Source: Halobacteriales archaeon SW_7_65_23
Lineage (GTDB): Archaea > Halobacteriota > Halobacteria > Halobacteriales > Haloarculaceae
Reading direction: 5' to 3'
DNA length: 54,483 nucleotides
Assembly (NCBI GenBank): GCA_003022725.1
Contig: PXSQ01000081.1
Coordinates: 1 to 54,483 of the forward strand
A program made the position numbers and the translations under genes. Positions 53,272-54,483 of this stretch are shown here, in pieces. Under the pieces are notes generated by a model, which worked only from the letters and a program-made list of their open reading frames with translations, had not been told where the DNA came from and made no database searches. Positions within the stretch are counted from its first letter, which is position 1. Every line of letters begins with the position of its first letter.

Positions 53272-54483
53272 ATGACTTCGCCAGACTCGGAGGAACTCCC
53301 CGTCCAGTACGAGGACATCGAACGGGCACGCGAGCGGATCGACGACGACACCGTCGTCAAGGAGACGCCGGTCGAGCAGAGCACGTCGCTCGGCGAGTTC
53401 GTCGGCGGCGACGTGTACCTGAAGATGGAGCACCTCCAGTGGACGGGGTCGTTCAAGACCCGCGGCGCGTACAACAAGATCGTCCAGGACGTCGAGCGCG
53501 GCGTCGAGGAGTTCGTCGCCGCGAGCGCGGGCAACCACGCCCAGGGCGTCGCGCTCGCGGCCACGCGGTGTGGCGCGGACTCGACGATCTTCATGCCCGA
53601 GAACGCGCCACAGACGAAAATCGACGCGACGCGGGGGTACGGCGCGACGGTCGAACTCGTGGGCCAGGACTTCCAGAAGACGATGGCCCACGCCAAGGAG
53701 GTCGTCCAGGACCGTGACGCCGAGTTCGTCCACGCCTACGACGACACGGACATCATCGCGGGCCAGGGGACGCTCGGCACCGAGATGTACCACGACCACC
53801 CCAACGTGGAAACGGTGGTGGTGCCGATCGGCGGCGGCGGCCTCATCAGCGGCATCTCGACGGCGATCAAACACCTCTCGCCCGAGACCCGGGTCGTCGG
53901 CGTCCAGGCTACCGGCGCCGAGACCGTCCACAAGAGCCTCGACAAGGGAATCCCGGTGACGCTCGACGAGGTCGACACCATCGCTGACGGGATCGCAACC
54001 GGCGGCATCTCCGAGGCGACGCTCCGGATCATCCAGGCGAACGTCGACGAGGTCGTCACCGTCTCGGACACGGAGATCGCCCGCGCGATCCTCCTGCTGA
54101 TGGAGCGCGCGAAGCAGGTCGTCGAGGGCGCGGGGGCGGCGTCGGTCGCCGCGATCCTGAGCGACGACCTCGACGTCTCCGGCGAGACGGTGATGCCGCT
54201 GCTCTGTGGCGGGAACCTCGATATGACGCAGCTCCAGACGGTGCTGGTCCACGCGCTGACCGAGCGCCAGCAGCTCCTGCGGCTGCGCGTCCGGATCACG
54301 GACCGGCCGGGTGTGCTCGAAGAGATCTCCGGCGTCATCGCCGACTTCAAGGCCAACATCCACGACGTCCGCCACGATCGCTCCGTCGAGGACCTGGAAG
54401 TGGGTGAGGCCTACATCGTGTTCGACGTCGAGACCAGCGGGGCCGAACACGCCGGCAACATCGTCGAGGCGATCCGCGACCAC
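53272..54483 (+). CDS. ilvA: Threonine/serine ammonia-lyase, cut by the window end
   Basis: The reading frame from the ATG at 53272 stays open for 404 codons to the window edge. The PLP lysine is K62 in LQWTGSFKTRGAYNKI. SAGNHAQGVALAA and the phosphate loop PIGGGGLISGI follow, then LCGGNLDM. After about residue 330 an ACT domain (LLRLRVRITDRPGVLEEISGVIADF) indicates allosteric control. Threonine dehydratase makes 2-oxobutyrate for isoleucine; many such enzymes also deaminate serine to pyruvate. Next to demethylating flavoproteins and with glyA in the same region, a serine role is attractive. The missing part is at most a few residues. Confidence 0.93.
   Translation, partial: MTSPDSEELPVQYEDIERARERIDDDTVVKETPVEQSTSLGEFVGGDVYLKMEHLQWTGSFKTRGAYNKIVQDVERGVEEFVAASAGNHAQGVALAATRCGADSTIFMPENAPQTKIDATRGYGATVELVGQDFQKTMAHAKEVVQDRDAEFVHAYDDTDIIAGQGTLGTEMYHDHPNVETVVVPIGGGGLISGISTAIKHLSPETRVVGVQATGAETVHKSLDKGIPVTLDEVDTIADGIATGGISEATLRIIQANVDEVVTVSDTEIARAILLLMERAKQVVEGAGAASVAAILSDDLDVSGETVMPLLCGGNLDMTQLQTVLVHALTERQQLLRLRVRITDRPGVLEEISGVIADFKANIHDVRHDRSVEDLEVGEAYIVFDVETSGAEHAGNIVEAIRDH

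Noticed and set aside
43303-54483. Glycine cleavage system operon
   Set aside because: GcvT-type domains are present only as parts of DMGDH-like proteins or in the DmdA-like protein; no GcvP or GcvH sequence is in the window.

Overview
This window comes from a halophilic archaeon (class Halobacteria). Base composition is GC-rich and the predicted proteins are strongly acidic. Several promoters are TATA-type and lie about 27-33 bases before the start codon, as in leaderless archaeal transcripts. A TFB-type initiation factor, a fused FolC-FolP protein and many small zinc-ribbon or two-helix membrane proteins of haloarchaeal style are present. I cannot name the genus.

Layout. 1-310: a 60-bp-period repeat array. 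311-9101: mixed chromosomal genes (DUF2306-like and DoxX membrane proteins, a winged-helix regulator, a RecJ/DHH phosphoesterase, a broken TFB gene, a secreted GLUG/CARDB surface protein, a Nudix hydrolase). 9379-14441: a YihY/BrkB membrane protein and a broken carB. 14593-20957: tRNA-Arg(CCG), a tRNA-like remnant, HtpX protease, a universal stress protein, small membrane and zinc-ribbon proteins, and a BCCT osmolyte transporter with an overlapping upstream ORF. 21117-25803: a PH-like protein, FolC-FolP and formate-tetrahydrofolate ligase. 25820-31023: RidA, a K+ channel, an unknown membrane protein and a second BCCT transporter. 31030-39406: a TrpGE/PabAB pair, FolD, a Bat-type HTH regulator, a GcvT/DmdA-like protein, a SnoaL-like protein, GlyA and MetF. 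39465-42850: a regulator, an AstE/AspA-like deacylase and an SDR. 43303-54483: three dimethylglycine/sarcosine-dehydrogenase-type flavoproteins around etfBA, then a threonine/serine dehydratase-like gene cut by the window edge.

How the genes may work together. From about 18 kb onward the gene content reads as a module for taking up and oxidising methylated osmolytes. Two BCCT carriers would import betaine-like compounds. A DmdA/GcvT-like protein and DMGDH-like flavoproteins would pass one-carbon units to tetrahydrofolate. ETF would collect the electrons. MetF, FolD and formate-THF ligase would oxidise the C1 unit to formate with ATP recovery. GlyA plus the terminal dehydratase could convert glycine through serine to pyruvate. 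FolCP and the possible PabAB pair would supply folate. The individual families are recognised from sequence; the assembled pathway and its substrate are inference.

Two other patterns run through the window. First, small non-coding repeats are frequent: three 111-bp MITE-like elements (two inverted around the SDR gene) and a dispersed foldback family built on TGATACTG that three times supplies the stop codon of the adjacent gene. Second, at least seven genes and one tRNA-like sequence carry small internal deletions, mostly out of frame, at otherwise well conserved places. This suggests either assembly collapse or unusual deletion activity, and it should be resolved before those genes are called non-functional.
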